The notes under the pieces were generated by a model that was not told where the DNA came from, searched no databases, and saw only the letters and a list, made by a program, of their open reading frames with translations. This document shows, in pieces, positions 10,363 through 21,190 of a stretch of 64,000 bases of DNA (its first letter is position 1; every line of letters begins with the position of its first letter). Made by a program: the position numbers and the translations under genes. Source of the stretch: Eublepharis macularius (taxonomy: Eukaryota; Chordata; Lepidosauria; Squamata; Eublepharidae); the NCBI RefSeq assembly GCF_028583425.1, contig NC_072792.1, positions 157,734,676 to 157,798,675 on the forward strand, read 5' to 3'.

Positions 10363-13300
10363 CTGTAGGAAGAAGTGAAAAGTACAATAATTTACCTACA
10401 GTAAATCAAGTCTCTGAAGACTACACTAAGAATTATGTTCAGCTTGAAATACCTTGTCTGGAAGAATCTATGTTACATATGAGGCCACCCTTCAACCCCT
10501 ATATTTGCCTATCCTCCAAAGATCGTTTGACTTGACTGCCAGAGGCCTGGATAAAATATCCAGCTAGATGTCAAAGTAGGGCCCCATGAACTAGCAGGAA
10601 TTTCCTTGGCTACTCTCACATGGGAATAGCCCAACTGCTGGAGTGCACTAGAGGTTACACTTTTGTTTGTAGCCTCCAGAGCTCCAGGAGCCCCATAGCC
10701 TTAAGCAATTACTCAAGTTTGTAGGACAATAACCTGAGACCCCAGAGCCTCCTTTACAATACCACATTCTCCAGGAATTCAAACACTGGGCCAGGGAATG
10801 CCATCAAACTGGTGCACAGCCATTGTCAAAGCAGCCTAAGCTGGTCCACCACTCAGGTAACAATCTGAATCACTCTGCTGCACCCTGTCTGCTGACCTAG
10901 TATGCCCATATTTGGACTTCAAGTGTCAACGCTCATCTGTATGTACTCAATCCAAAATTCAAACTTGCCAATAGGAAACAAGACCCTGCACCACTGAGCC
11001 AACCCCACTGTGGATCCTAAACTCTGCACAGAATTTGGCTACTGAATTCCCCACTGAATTTAGTCACTTCAAATCCTAAAAAAGAGCATAGTGAGCCCCT
11101 CTGCCTCCTGCCCTAGACTACAGCCCATCAGTCTTTCTTTAGGCAGCATATGGTTTTCCTGTCTCCCTTTAGACTCCCCATTGGTACCCTGATTAGGCTG
11201 CAACCAAGGGCAGCACTGCTAGAACTGCATTATAGTATTATAACGTTTTATGCTTTTCCTAACACTTCTAGTTTTGTATCTTAATTAGGAGAATAAAGAT
11301 GTTCTTACTTGAGATCTCCTCACTTTGCCTCATCTTTTTAAGTGTTCTGACATTTAAAGCCCTTAGTGGACTGAGACCAGCATACCTGCAGGACTGCCTC
11401 TTACCCTATACTCTCTAGAGGGTGCTCTGCTCAGCAGACAAACATCTACTGGAGGTCCCTGGCCCCAAGGATGTTCATCTTGCCTCAACCAGAGCCCAGG
11501 ACTTTTCAGCCCAGACTCCAGCCTGGTGGAACTTTCTGGCAATTTGGGCCCAGCAGGATTTGCTATCATTCCGCCTAGCCTGTAAGACACAGATGTTCCG
11601 CCAGGTCTTTGGTGGTTGAAGCAAACAGGTCTCCTATTTGGCCTCCTACTGGGGGGGGGGGGGTGTCCCCTCCTGTTTTTTTGCTTCTCTCATCTGTTGA
11701 TTGCCACTGGCCACCATGGGCCCAGAATGACTGTATGTGGGACTATGCAATGTGCATTACTAAGGATGGTTTGTGAACCTGCATCTGCTCTTTTTATGCT
11801 ACTAGTTTTTAACTTTATTTCCGTTTCTTTTAAATTGGATATGATCCACTCTGGGCCTGCTTGCAGGGAGAACAAATTACAAATCTAATAATAAGGAAAT
11901 ATTGTTCTAGAAGGAGATCCATGTAGACAACAGATAGTTACCCCAGAACATGTGTATATTTCTACACATGTAGATGACACTTGAGTGAGCGGCAAACCTG
12001 GCAGATGGACAGATTTGGATAGGGTGCACCAGGCCAAGGTCGCAAGCAAAGGCCTTTCCCAGCTCTGCTTCCAAGATCCTAACTTCACAGTCCCAGAACA
12101 AATCCTAATGAAAACAGCTGCTGCCATCACTGGCTTTATTACCTGTAACCCGGCCTTTTAAGATCCGTGAAAACTATTGCAAAGTTGAAATGTGTGCCCT
12201 TCTTGCGTGCTTCTGGATAGACTTCTTTCACTAAACTGGTCAGTTCTTTTAGAGTCGCATCCATCCTGGAAAAAAATGTAGCAACCCACACTGTAAAGCA
12301 GCACAGCAACGTCCTGTTCACCATTCCTCTAAAAGACTCAAGGCAGCGCGTGGAATTTTCCAATTATGATATTAAGGTTAAGGGGACAGGAAACAGAAGC
12401 CTTATCCAATCTCTTCAGAGGTGGTTTCATGTACAGCTACACACACACTATAACATTTTGTCCCACTTTTTATTATTTGCCCCTTGTCACCCCACTTTAT
12501 TCCCAAGCCACTGTTTGCCCTTGTACAATAAGCACATGTAGAAATCAGCACAGAATAAAAGACAAGACAGACAAGTCTGCTTCTGGAAAAAAAAAGCTTG
12601 AATAGAACGTCAAGTTTCTTGAGATATATCTGCCCCAAAGTCACAAGCATTAATTTATGAGCCACCTTTCTGTTTAAAAAAAAAATCAAATTTATTTATT
12701 TACAATATACCCAAAAGCAAAGTATTTAATTTTTCAGCAAACTTGGAAGCACAGCACTATTCAGGGATGAGATTAACTATACTACCTATTCCTAATGTGC
12801 CCCAAGACAGACTGAGTGAAGGTGATGGGGAAACGCACAGAATCTTTGTCCATGGAAAAAGGCAACAAACTAAAGAAAACAGCTAGTACCCCGGGGGGGG
12901 GGGGGGGGACACACACACTTTGTGCCTCTCTGCAGCCTCTCTTTTCCACATCATACTGGAATCTTCCAGCTTCACCCTGCAACAGATACACTTGTAACCA
13001 ACTAAGCTCCTTAACTCTACCAACAGATGACAGATACCGCCCACGGCTTATTGCTGCAGAGTTCTGTCTTTTTTACTAGGGATGCATGTAGGAACTTCAG
13101 ACACCCTACATGCTGAGAGGCATACATTACACATCCCCTTCCCCCTTGCTCCTTCCACACACACCAAGGAAGGCACAGACCCCAAACTGAAGAACATTTT
13201 CAGTGCAAAATACAAGTATGACCCAGATGTATTAGTGATTGATCACACATTAGCCCCAAGAGGACCAATGGCAAATTAGATGAAAGACATGAGAGCACAA

Positions 13301-16209
13301 CATGGCTTTCCCCCCCCCCACCTGGTAACTGCTAAACTTTGGTTTCCCTCCCACCTCCCTCTCCCTCCTGCTGCTGCCTGCCTTCCTTCCTCCTGCACGC
13401 ATACAGCTCATTCAGAAGGCTTCTCAGGGGCTGGCAACATCACAAAGGCCTCCCGAATATCCTCATCCGTGTAAGGTGCCTTCTGGGTTAGAAGTAAAGA
13501 GGCATGCAATGTGCTGATTCTGATCCTTTAAGCACCTGCACAAAATGAAAGGATGCTCAACATTCTGGCCAGTTTTTTGCTAGATCTGCAGCACACTGCA
13601 AAGACCGCACAAGATGTCAGAGGATACTCAGAGGAACTGAAAGGGAACTGAGTGCACTGTTCTTTAAGCTTTATCCCTCAATGGGCCAACACTGCTTTCA
13701 GGTAACAAGACGGCTGCAAAAAACTAGGATAGGGATACAGCCCACTGAGAGCTGCTGTAGCATAGTGGTTAACTGGTTGGGTTATGAATCAGCACTCTGC
13801 TAGATTGATTCCCACTACTGCCATGAGCTCTGCAGGTGGCATTGGGTAAGCCACTCAGCCACCGCTCCCCAGCTCTATTGTGGGGATAATAATAACAACA
13901 GTCTTTGTTCACCACTTTGAGTGGGCACTAATCTGTTCAGAAGGGTGGTATATAAACACACTGTTACTACTACTACTGGCTTCCAAAGAAGCCATAGCAT
14001 ACAGCTTATCTCAGTTTGGTGTAGTGGTTAAGAGCAGTGGGACTCTAATCTGGAGAGACGGGTTTGATTCCCCACTCCTCCACTTGTAACCAGCTGGGTG
14101 ACCTTGGGTCACCCAGCTTCTAGGAGTTCTCTCAGCCCTACCCACCTCACAGAGTGATTGTTGTGGGGATAATAACATACTTTGTAAACTACTCTGAGTG
14201 GGCATTAAGTTGTCCTGAAGGGCGGTATATAAATCAAATGTTGTTGTTGTTATTATTACGCAATGAAGTTGTATCAGTCTTTATGCTCTGCATCCCTTAT
14301 CTGCCTTCAAAATGCAAGGCAGACGATGTCACACAAACTTCACTGGATGGATGTTCTGTTTTTCATCCAGAAGCCCAGAGCCTCATCCGTCATAAAAAAC
14401 ATAGGAACCCTATTTTTCCTGTCTCACCACAGGTGTCAATAGTCCAAAGCAAAGCTCTGAGATGCAGAGAGATTTCACTCACCAGGTATAGATCTGAAGC
14501 TCACTGGAGGGTACATTTCCTCGGGCAAACTCATCCATGCGATGGTGACGCCCATTGTTGGTGGTGAAGACCCTCAGTAAGAGAGGGCAGGTCTACGAGG
14601 CAAACAGCAGACAATTAATTGGCAGAGGGGCCACACTACACCACTGTTCCTTCCAACAAGGCAGTTCCACATGACAAGCAACTCAATATTCTGAAGCCAC
14701 TCAAGTGCAATCCTAAAGATCCCACTTGCTGTTGTCTCCAATATGGAAATGTTACATAGAGATCTTGCAGCTCTGCTTGTCCGTATGAACAATATACAAT
14801 GCATCTGAGATCTCTTCCTCACTGCCCTCCTCCCTCTCAAGACTCCAAATCTTGAACTCCTCTCTTATACCCCTCCTGTTAGCAACAGATGGTCATATCC
14901 CCCCCGCCATAACTCCACTGAACACTTCATTAATGAAGAAATAATAGATGGCACTAACCTCCCCAATATGTTCCAGGACCATTGCACAAAGATTGATATA
15001 TTTTCAGTTATGTCCCTAAATTTTTTAAACAGCAATCTCATCTGATCTTGGAAACTAAGCAAGGTCAACCCTGATTAGTACTTGAATGGGAGACCTCCAA
15101 GAAAGTCCAGTATTGTTATGTTGAGGCAGGCAATGGCAAACCACCTCTGAACATTTCTTGCCTTGAAAACCCTAAGGGGTCACCATAAGTTGGCTGTGAC
15201 TTGATGGCATGTTCCACCATCAAGAAACATTTTCTTCCTTTTCTTAAGAAAGTGGTCTCAAAGTGATCCATCAGTAAAGGGATAGGAAGGACCTATAGAC
15301 TTTACTACTATTGCTGTAAGTATGATAGATTATAGACTCCATTACTAACACGCTAATATTATCATACTGGGGTGTTCCTTTGTTGTTTAATATGTCAGTC
15401 TTAGAGTTACTTATGCTCTGTTTCAGCATTTCTTCAACTCTTGCATTGGATTTCTCCTGGCTTTAAATCTTTGCAAATTTGCATGCATACACACACACCC
15501 ATAGGTGTTTTATTGAAATGTCTTCAAAACTGATTGTACTTACACTGTGTAATCCACCCTGAGTCTCAGTGAAAAAGGCAGACTAAATAAAATCAATGTT
15601 TTCCACCCAGAAAACCCAATCTAAAAAGTTGTTAGAGCTACATTTGTTCTCAGTATGCATTTATTTGCCAAGTGGTGGCCTTATGGTTTCAGACGTGTAT
15701 GTGTAGAATGCAATAGAATTTTTATTCAAGATACAAATAGATGCCTTTCCTTCATTGAAACTTCAGCACTTTATACACATACACACCCTAAAAATACAAA
15801 GCCCGAATACAGTGAAACAGATGTTTGGAAACTCAGTCAACAGGGGCTGAGCGAAGCTCAGGCAGGCACGGTCCACACACATCCTTTTACCATCTGTTGA
15901 CCTGCTCGGGAGAATGGGGGCAGACCACTGCTTTTTAAAATAAAGCCAGTTCCTAAATTCAGAGGTCAGCCATCAAAGGTTGAGCCACCGAAGGAAAAAA
16001 AACAAATCAAGTGATGCGCAAGCACCGCGTCGAGCGCACACTCGACTGCAGAGCACACCCGCCCGTGTTGCTGCTGCTGCTGCTGCTGAAGGTGAAGAGC
16101 GATCCTCCTCTCCTTCTTCCCGCGTCACTCCCCATACCTTCTCCCGATCGATGGGCTTCTCGGGTTCTTTCTTAATCTCCTCCTGCGTAACGCGAGACTC
16201 CACCGCCAT
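10206..16209 (-). CDS. SAP18: SAP18 (Sin3-associated polypeptide, 18 kDa), complete
   Basis: SAP18 is a small ubiquitin-fold nuclear protein. It is part of the ASAP and PSAP complexes with RNPS1 and acinus or pinin, which act at the exon junction complex in splicing, and it was first found with the Sin3-HDAC co-repressor. Four exons (16138-16209, 14483-14592, 12143-12265, 10206-10362) join in frame to 153 residues plus stop, the same length as the standard human protein. Recognised blocks in order are MAVESRVTQEEIKKEP, NNGRHHRMDEF, ELQIYTWMDATLKEL, KKGTHFNFAIVFTD, KEIGSTMSGRKGTDDSM and a C-terminal PPNRAPPPSGRMRPY. The differences I noticed from human are Ser to Ala after MDEF and Val to Leu after FTD. 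Confidence 0.98.
10363..12142 (-). other. SAP18: SAP18 intron 3
   Basis: Contains a LINE fragment at 11335-11620 and a G-run near 11651-11663. The rest is unremarkable. Confidence 0.6.
11335..11620 (+). mobile_element. CR1/L2-type LINE 3' fragment
   Basis: It is the same family as the element at 21191-22111 and shares KALSGLxPxYL, SxDKHLLxxPGP, RAxxFSAxxPxWWN and CKTxMFRQxF-like segments near the end of the ORF2 protein. It is broken by stops and lies in SAP18 intron 3, antisense to the gene. Confidence 0.75.
12143..12265 (-). CDS. SAP18: SAP18 exon 3
   Basis: The acceptor is TTTTTTCCAG and the donor is GTAATA. It completes the Trp codon and encodes MDATLKELTSLVKEVYPEAR, KKGTHFNFAIVFTD and LKRPGY, the core helix and strands of the fold. 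One Leu replaces the human Val before KRPGY. Confidence 0.97.
13751..13977 (+). mobile_element. tRNA-derived SINE, Sauria type
   Basis: The head GCTGCTGTAGCATAGTGGTT is tRNA-like (A box). The 3' end runs TTTGAGTGGGCACTA .. AAGGGTGGTATATAAA and finishes in (CTA)n. It shares its 3' half with the SINE at 14012 but has a different head, so two SINE subfamilies use one tail. Confidence 0.8.
14012..14258 (+). mobile_element. tRNA-derived SINE, Sauria type
   Basis: The head is TTTGGTGTAGTGGTTAAGAG, with a B-box-like GGGTTTGATTCCCC, a middle AGCTGGGTGACCTTGGGTCA, and the tail GAAGGGCGGTATATAAATCA ending in a (TTG)n/(ATT)n microsatellite. Minus-strand relatives lie at 28259-28531 and 38455-38689. Confidence 0.88.
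14483..14592 (-). CDS. SAP18: SAP18 exon 2
   Basis: The acceptor is TGCCTCGTAG and the donor is GTGAGT. It encodes TCPLLLRVFTTNNGRHHRMD and then EFARGNVPSSELQIYT, plus two bases of Trp. This is the first strand-helix part of the ubiquitin-like fold. The exon continues cleanly into the next with phase preserved. Confidence 0.97.
15033..15224 (+). mobile_element. 5S rRNA-derived SINE
   Basis: The head reads like the 3' half of 5S rRNA: ATCTGATCTTGGAAACTAAG, then a TTAGTACTTGAATGGGAGAC block. The body is the conserved GGCAATGGCAAACCACCTCT and GGCTGTGACTTGATGGCA. A minus-strand copy lies at 33931-34135. It is a SINE, not a functional 5S gene. Confidence 0.88.
15286..15600 (+). repeat. Interspersed repeat, 'CTCTGTTTCAGCATTTCTTC' family, copy 1
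   Basis: It shares the order CTATAGACTT..., GTTTAATATGTCAG, TATGCTCTGTTTCAGCATTT, GTGTAATCCACCCTGAGTCT and a C..GACTAAATAAA tail with copies at 20580-20939, 20940-21190, 34316-34530 and 50805-51216. The A/T-rich tail and 5'-truncated copies suggest a non-LTR retroposon 3' end. Confidence 0.7.
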
Positions 16210-16640
16210 CTTCCCGCCCGTTCGCCCCACTCGCTCCCCGAGAGAACAACGCCGCCAAGCAAGGCTCAGAGGAGACTGCGCCGAGCTGTGGCTCCGCGCA
16301 GGGCTGGGCCTTGCAGCGCCACGACCCCTTCCTCAGCCCCGCTGCGCCTTCGGCCGCTTCCTCCTCCCGAACGCAGAACTCCGGTTTGCTATTCCCACCG
16401 AAGCAAGATGGCGGCGCCCATCCCCAACAGTTCAGCGTAGACTTGAGAGGGCCGCCCCGCTATAATGGCGGTCATCTCGCGAGACGACGCGCTAACTACG
16501 GACGAGAAGTTCAACTCGTCTTTCAAAGCCTGGAGCTTTTTCAGAAGAGGGCGGTATGGCTGGCTGCTATGAGGAATTCTGAAGGGGAGGCGGTGGCCGG
16601 TGTCTAAAAGCGAGTCTCAGCGGTTGTACCGTGGGCAACT
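16020..16640. promoter_or_regulatory. SAP18: SAP18 CpG-rich promoter region
   Basis: CpG is frequent from about 16020 to 16640 around SAP18 exon 1, in contrast to the AT-rich flanks. YY1-like AAGATGGCGGC motifs occur on the plus strand at 16406-16416 and on the minus strand over the SAP18 start codon; an ATAATGGCGG lies near 16462. No TATA box is evident. The plus-strand motif could mean bidirectional initiation, but I see no gene starting to the right. Confidence 0.75.
16138..16209 (-). CDS. SAP18: SAP18 exon 1 (coding part)
   Basis: Encodes MAVESRVTQEEIKKEPEKPI DREK; the donor GTATGG starts at 16137. The ATG lies inside an AAGATGGCGG motif. An in-frame upstream ATG at 16228-16230 would add MGRTGGK. 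I prefer the downstream start because it matches the standard human protein, although a longer human isoform also starts upstream in frame. Confidence 0.95.
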
Positions 16641-17006
16641 CTGGCCCGTATTAGGTTGACGATCCTCACGTCATGTAGACACGCGTGTCTGAGTGTACCT
16701 CTACGCCTATCGCAGGTGTACGCTCCAGTCAGGTGTTACGTCCACTAGATACTGCTTGCAAATTAGAAACAATGCTCTCCCACGCTTAACAGACATACTG
16801 TATTCTCTCACTACAGATGCAGATTTTCTGCTTTTCACACCTCAACTCTTATCAAGTATTATCACACCTTACACCCTTACCGTCCCACCTTTTGACTGGA
16901 TAAAACCCTCCATAGTTCCACTTCTGAATGTATCTGAAGAAGAGAGTTTTGACTTTTAAAAGCTCTTACCCTGGAAATCTAGTTGTTCTTTAAGATGCTA
17001 CCAGTT

Positions 17007-17203
17007 GGGTTGCCAGCTCCTAGATGGTGGTTGGAGATTTGGAATTAGAACTGATCTCCAGGTGACAGATCAGTTCTCCAGAACGTGTGCCTTGGAAGGT
17101 GTACTTTATGGCATATGCTGATGAAGTCTCTCCTCAAACTCCATCTTCCCCATGCTCCGCCCCCAAAATCTCAAGGAATTTCCCAGCCTGGTGCTGGCAA
17201 ACC
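17007..17203 (-). mobile_element. 'GGGTTGCCA' TIR element (MITE)
   Basis: Terminal inverted repeats GGGTTGCCAGCTCC / GTGCTGGCAAACCT frame a 200 bp body with CTGATCTCCAGGTGACAGAT and TTTCCCAGCCTGG. It is one of at least six copies in this window (27062, 41080, 41831, 45268, 63043 and a partial one at 18570). No coding capacity, so a non-autonomous DNA transposon is the likely class. Confidence 0.75.
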
Positions 17204-17289
17204 TAGCTACTGGACCCGAATCTTGCTGCAGAAATTGCTTACCACTGTTTCCCACAGTAAATCATTTTGTCTGCATCTGCTTTTACTAA

Positions 17290-17480
17290 TCCCAGAAGAA
17301 CAGCAGAATTTGAGTCCGGTGGTTCCACTGCAGACCAGCACAGCTACCCACCTAAAACTAATCACAGGAAGAGTAGCTTTTGTCAATCTGTTTTAGCAAA
17401 ATTAAACAGGGATCTAGCAACAACTAACAACATTTATCCCAACATAAACTTTCATGAGTCAGAGACCACTTCATCAGATA
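17290..17480 (+). repeat. Arms of the sauropsid palindromic repeat family
   Basis: CACTGCAGACCAGCACAGCT and ACCACTTCATCAGATATATG match conserved blocks of a family seen at 33138, 49370, 49735, 50033, 50904 and 59038. The copy is rearranged. Confidence 0.55.
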
Positions 17481-17811
17481 TATGGAGTGTCTATCCAAAA
17501 TATAACTTCAGCAGCTTGGATACTCCTATATGGATCACAAAAGGTGATGCTGAAATTAATTTTGGTAGTCTTGAAGGTGATAGTGGATTGGCTGTGATAG
17601 TGTGGCATGGCATGTATAAGGATAATCCCTACCTCCCCAGTATTATACATCCTGCCATACTGCTGTATAAATTTGCAAGAGAATGTATTATGTGATGTGC
17701 TTTGAACACTTGAAATGCACTCCGTCCATTAACAATATTACTGATAGTGGTGGCTTATTTTATTTGACCCAATGTATGTCATGTATCTATTGAGAACAGA
17801 ATCCTCTTCTT

Positions 17812-18246
17812 TCATACATAAACAGAGTTTGGCCTCTTCCACCAATTCTGAGTCTGTGATTCCCCTGGATCAACAACTGTCTTTTGGAAATTGGATATAT
17901 GCTGAATCAAAGCAAAGTAAAGGACTGTTGTGAATATACTCTTAAATCTCAAATAATCCGGCACCAACTCAGGAATCTTTGTGCCAGGAAACCTGTTGTG
18001 CAGTAGATTGAGCATTACACTGGTACGGCCAAAACCAGCTGTTATCAAAAAACATATAAAAGATGTATTTGTCTCAACATGTTTCTGGTTGCATTCTTTC
18101 TCAAGGGTTGTTAAAATAGTTGTGGACAACACAACAACAGACTTGCATGTGTGTATAACTTTCAAGATTTCCTGTACCAAAATATCATCTTTGAATGCAT
18201 CTAAATGCTCTAATAATATCTGTATAATCTCCAGTATTTTTACCAA
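17812..18246 (-). other. Unrecognised 144-codon open frame
   Basis: An uninterrupted minus-strand frame of 144 codons, starting MVKILEIIQILLEHLDAFKD and ending in WWKRPNSVYV. It is helix-rich in appearance, with a hydrophobic FICFLITAGFG stretch. I do not recognise the family. The first part of the frame is duplicated in inverted orientation at 18374-18439. It could be a decayed transposase domain or chance. Codon use and lack of splice-linked neighbours argue against a host gene. Confidence 0.3.
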
Positions 18247-18439
18247 GAGACAAACGGTCTCAATAAAATGGTCTCAATAAAATAAATATACAAAAAGAAA
18301 ATAGCCTCTGTATCATTTTTCATGAAGCAAAATGATACTTGAAAGCTGTTTTCCTTTTTCAGATCTGTTTGAATTTATTGAGACTATATGTCTCTTAGTA
18401 AAAATAAAGGAGATTATGCAGATATTATTAGAGCATTTT
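18203..18439. repeat. Inverted duplication, about 65 bp arms
   Basis: Plus 18374-18439 (TTATTGAGACTATATGTCTC ...) nearly matches the reverse complement of 18203-18267, with roughly 105 bp between the arms. Only the left arm is part of the 144-codon frame. Confidence 0.75.
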
Positions 18440-18569
18440 ACTGTGATCAAAGCTGGTGGAATTTTAAAGTTATGAGGGTGTGTAACCTAAAACTTGAATA
18501 TTTTTTATACTGGTGCACAGGGAGTCAGTGATAAAGAAAGCTGAGCATGATGAATTTTTGTCTTTTGTT

Positions 18570-18690
18570 AGGGTTGCCAGCCTCCAGGTGGGGACTGGAG
18601 ATCTTCCAGTATTACAATTGATTTACAGGTGACAGAGATCAGTTCCTCTGGAAAAAACAGCTGCTTGGTAGGGTGGACTGCAGGTTTATA
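18570..18690 (+). mobile_element. Partial 'GGGTTGCCA' TIR element
   Basis: One terminal repeat (AGGGTTGCCAGCCTCCAGGT) and half of the body (TGACAGAGATCAGTTC) are present; the far end is missing. Confidence 0.6.
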
Positions 18691-20039
18691 AAATTACACA
18701 TGGTGTGGAGAAAGTCAGTGGAACTTTTTCACTCTTTCCCATAATAGTAGAATTTGTGGGCATCCAAGAAAATTGATGAGCAGTAGGTTCAGGACAGATT
18801 TTTTAAAAGTAGGTCTTCACTCACTGCACTTACGTAAAGCATAGCTTTGTCAATGACTATTGGCCATAATGCTCCATCTTTAGCAATGGTAGCTCCATGT
18901 GCAGAGGCAGTATACCTCTGAACATCAGCTTCCTCAAGGCAACAATGCAGAAATGCTGTTGCCATCATGGCTTGCTGTGGACTTTCCAGAGGTGTTTAGT
19001 TGCCAAACAGCTTTCAAGCCCAGATGGATCTGTAGGTCAGTCCAACAGAGATCTTTATCTGATCTTTAAATTAAGTCAGTACATATGTGTGTATTACAAA
19101 ATCTAGTTGTTTTATAATAATATTGCAAAATCAACATCAACACAACGTAAGAAAACCAATCCGAAAATAACAGCCATGCAGATTACGAACGTAACATCTG
19201 CAAATTAATAAATCAATAATACATCCTAAGAATAGCTCTATGGTGGTCACAGGAGGGTCTTTATTCAGCAAAGCAACCTTATTTTCCAGGTAAATCATTT
19301 GACAGAATTTCCTTTCATTTCACTCCAACCTGAAATACGTTGAGAATTAGCTAGATGGCACTCAAGTCTATTTCTGCATTCAGAATAAAGGAACTGCATC
19401 AAACTTCAAGCCATTTTTTCAGAAGATCCTGTTAGTTTGTTGTTATTTCCTTCCTAAGTAGTATATTTAACATTACGTATCTAAACTGTTCAACATCTTG
19501 AAAGGGAGTAAAACCCTCCATTTCCCACCTTAAAGACTGGGTTTTGTGTAGAAGATTTGGCCATTCTTTTCCTTCGGGCTGGTAAGCTCGCCAGGTAGAT
19601 CAAGACTGTTTTGGTTTGTTCTTCCACAAACTCATACTACATATCTACTCAGTGCTGAGCCCTCTAATAACAATATTTCTGTGGTTTTCCATGTATATCT
19701 CGGAAAGCATTTTAAGAATCTTATTTATCATTCAATTACGAGCACAGTTTGTTCATAGTATATAGGAATGGGGTTGCTTGTTTTGAGTAGTAACTGCGTA
19801 TTTAAAAGGGGGAAGGCACAGGAAATGAATTTCCAGTCTTTTTCCTCATAGGCCAATGAATCACTTGCATTCTTGGCAGCCAAGTTCAAATTCACAAGAA
19901 TGCTCAGTTTGATCAACTTCCTTCAAAAACATCATAAGCTCAAAGTACCAACCAGGAGGACGGCAGAGGCTGCTTGGATGGACCTGTGTGGAAAACTTCA
20001 CAGCATAGAAATGTCAGGGGGACCATCAGCATATGATGT

Positions 20040-20460
20040 ATACATTTATTTATTTAACAAAATTTATATTCTGCATTTCTGCCCTCATAAGGGCCACCAC
20101 AAATCAGATTTTTGTTCATTTTTCAAAGTTTTCTGTGACATTTTCAAACTGTCACATTGCTTATTGGATGTTCCAGCCATATGTAACACACCTTGACCCT
20201 TAGAGAGAAAGGCAGACTATAAGTAATGCAATTTTTTATTATTTATTAACAGTCCACTTTTCTTATTGAGATCCAAAGCAGATTACATAATGCAATATAT
20301 TGAGTTATATTGTATATTATATACACAATATAATCAACAGCTAGGACATTCAGTGAGCAATAGGGTATGGTATTATTTATTATTTATTGGTTTATTTGAT
20401 TTTTTGCCCGTCCTTCCCACAGATGGGCTCAGGGCAGGGTACAATAAAATACTTAGTAAC
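20040..20460. repeat. LINE/SINE 3'-end fragments
   Basis: TTATTTAACAAAATTTATAT and TTGCCCGTCCTTCCCACAGA with TGGGCTCAGGGCAGGGTACA are 3'-end signatures of CR1-like retroposons in reverse orientation, separated by AT-rich sequence. Confidence 0.5.
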
Positions 20461-20579
20461 ATTTATCAGTAACATTTCTGCTACCAGTACTGAGTACTGG
20501 TATAAGCATAAAGCCAAACACAGAGATGGAACCTTTCTAATTCAAAACATAACTAATTAATCTTTAGTAACGTGGATAG

Positions 20580-20939
20580 ATTATAGGGGGGGGTCTCAGA
20601 TGTTTCGCTAATAATTACGAACCATAGACTTCACCACTATGTTGCCTTAAGTACTACCTGTTGTCTTAAATATATGCTCCTGTGAGCTACTTGGGCTTCT
20701 AACGTCAGCCCTAGAATTGCTTATGTTCTGTTTCAGCATTTCTTCAACTCTGTATTGGATTCTTACTAATGCTATGTCTTTGTAAAATTGTGTTTATTTA
20801 CCTTATGGCATTGTTTATGGAAATACCCTTGAAATTGACTATACTAATCTCACACTGTGTAGTCCTCCTTGAGTCTCAGTGAGAAAGGCAGACTATAAAT
20901 GACATAAATAAAATAAATACATAAATAAATAAAATAAAT
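20580..20939 (+). repeat. 'CTCTGTTTCAGCATTTCTTC' family, copy 2
   Basis: Contains TAGACTTCACCACTATG, TTCTGTTTCAGCATTTCTTC, TTACCTTATGGCATTGTTTA and TTGAGTCTCAGTGAGAAAGG with a TAAATAAA tail. Confidence 0.75.
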
Positions 20940-21190
20940 ATGTACTACCTGTGCTTCACGTTGTCTAATGTCAGTTCTAGAACTGATATACATTCTGTTT
21001 CAGCATTTCTTCAACTCTATTGGATCCTTGCTAATTCTATGTCTTTGTAAACTTGTATTTATTTACCCTATGGCATTGTTTATGGAAATGTCCTTGATAC
21101 TATATGGAAAGGTCTTTGATACTGATTGTACTAATCTCACTCTATGTAATCCACCTTGAGTCTCAGTGAGAAAGGTGGACTATAAATGAC
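20940..21190 (+). repeat. 'CTCTGTTTCAGCATTTCTTC' family, copy 3, tandem to copy 2
   Basis: Begins directly in the A/T tail of copy 2 and repeats the same order of blocks, with a 20 bp local duplication near 21080-21115 (CCTTGATACT / CTTTGATACT). It is followed at once by a LINE body at 21191. Confidence 0.75.

Larger units (their letters stand above)
12266..14482 (-). other. SAP18: SAP18 intron 2
   Basis: Contains two tandem plus-strand SINEs (13751-13977 and 14012-14258), a G-run at about 12894-12909, a C-run near 13311-13319 and an A/T-rich stretch near 12675-12730. No exon candidates were seen. Confidence 0.6.
14593..16137 (-). other. SAP18: SAP18 intron 1
   Basis: Contains a 5S-derived SINE (15033-15224), a copy of the repeat family at 15286-15600, and a six-unit CTG run at 16071-16088 close to exon 1. 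Confidence 0.65.

Noticed and set aside
15033-15224. Possible 5S rRNA gene
   Set aside because: Only the 3' half of 5S is present and diverged, fused to a SINE body; a second copy exists at 33931-34135.
15980-16465. Plus-strand 161-codon frame opposite SAP18 exon 1
   Set aside because: Antisense shadow of the CpG-rich SAP18 first exon and promoter; low-complexity Arg/Pro/Ser/Ala translation.
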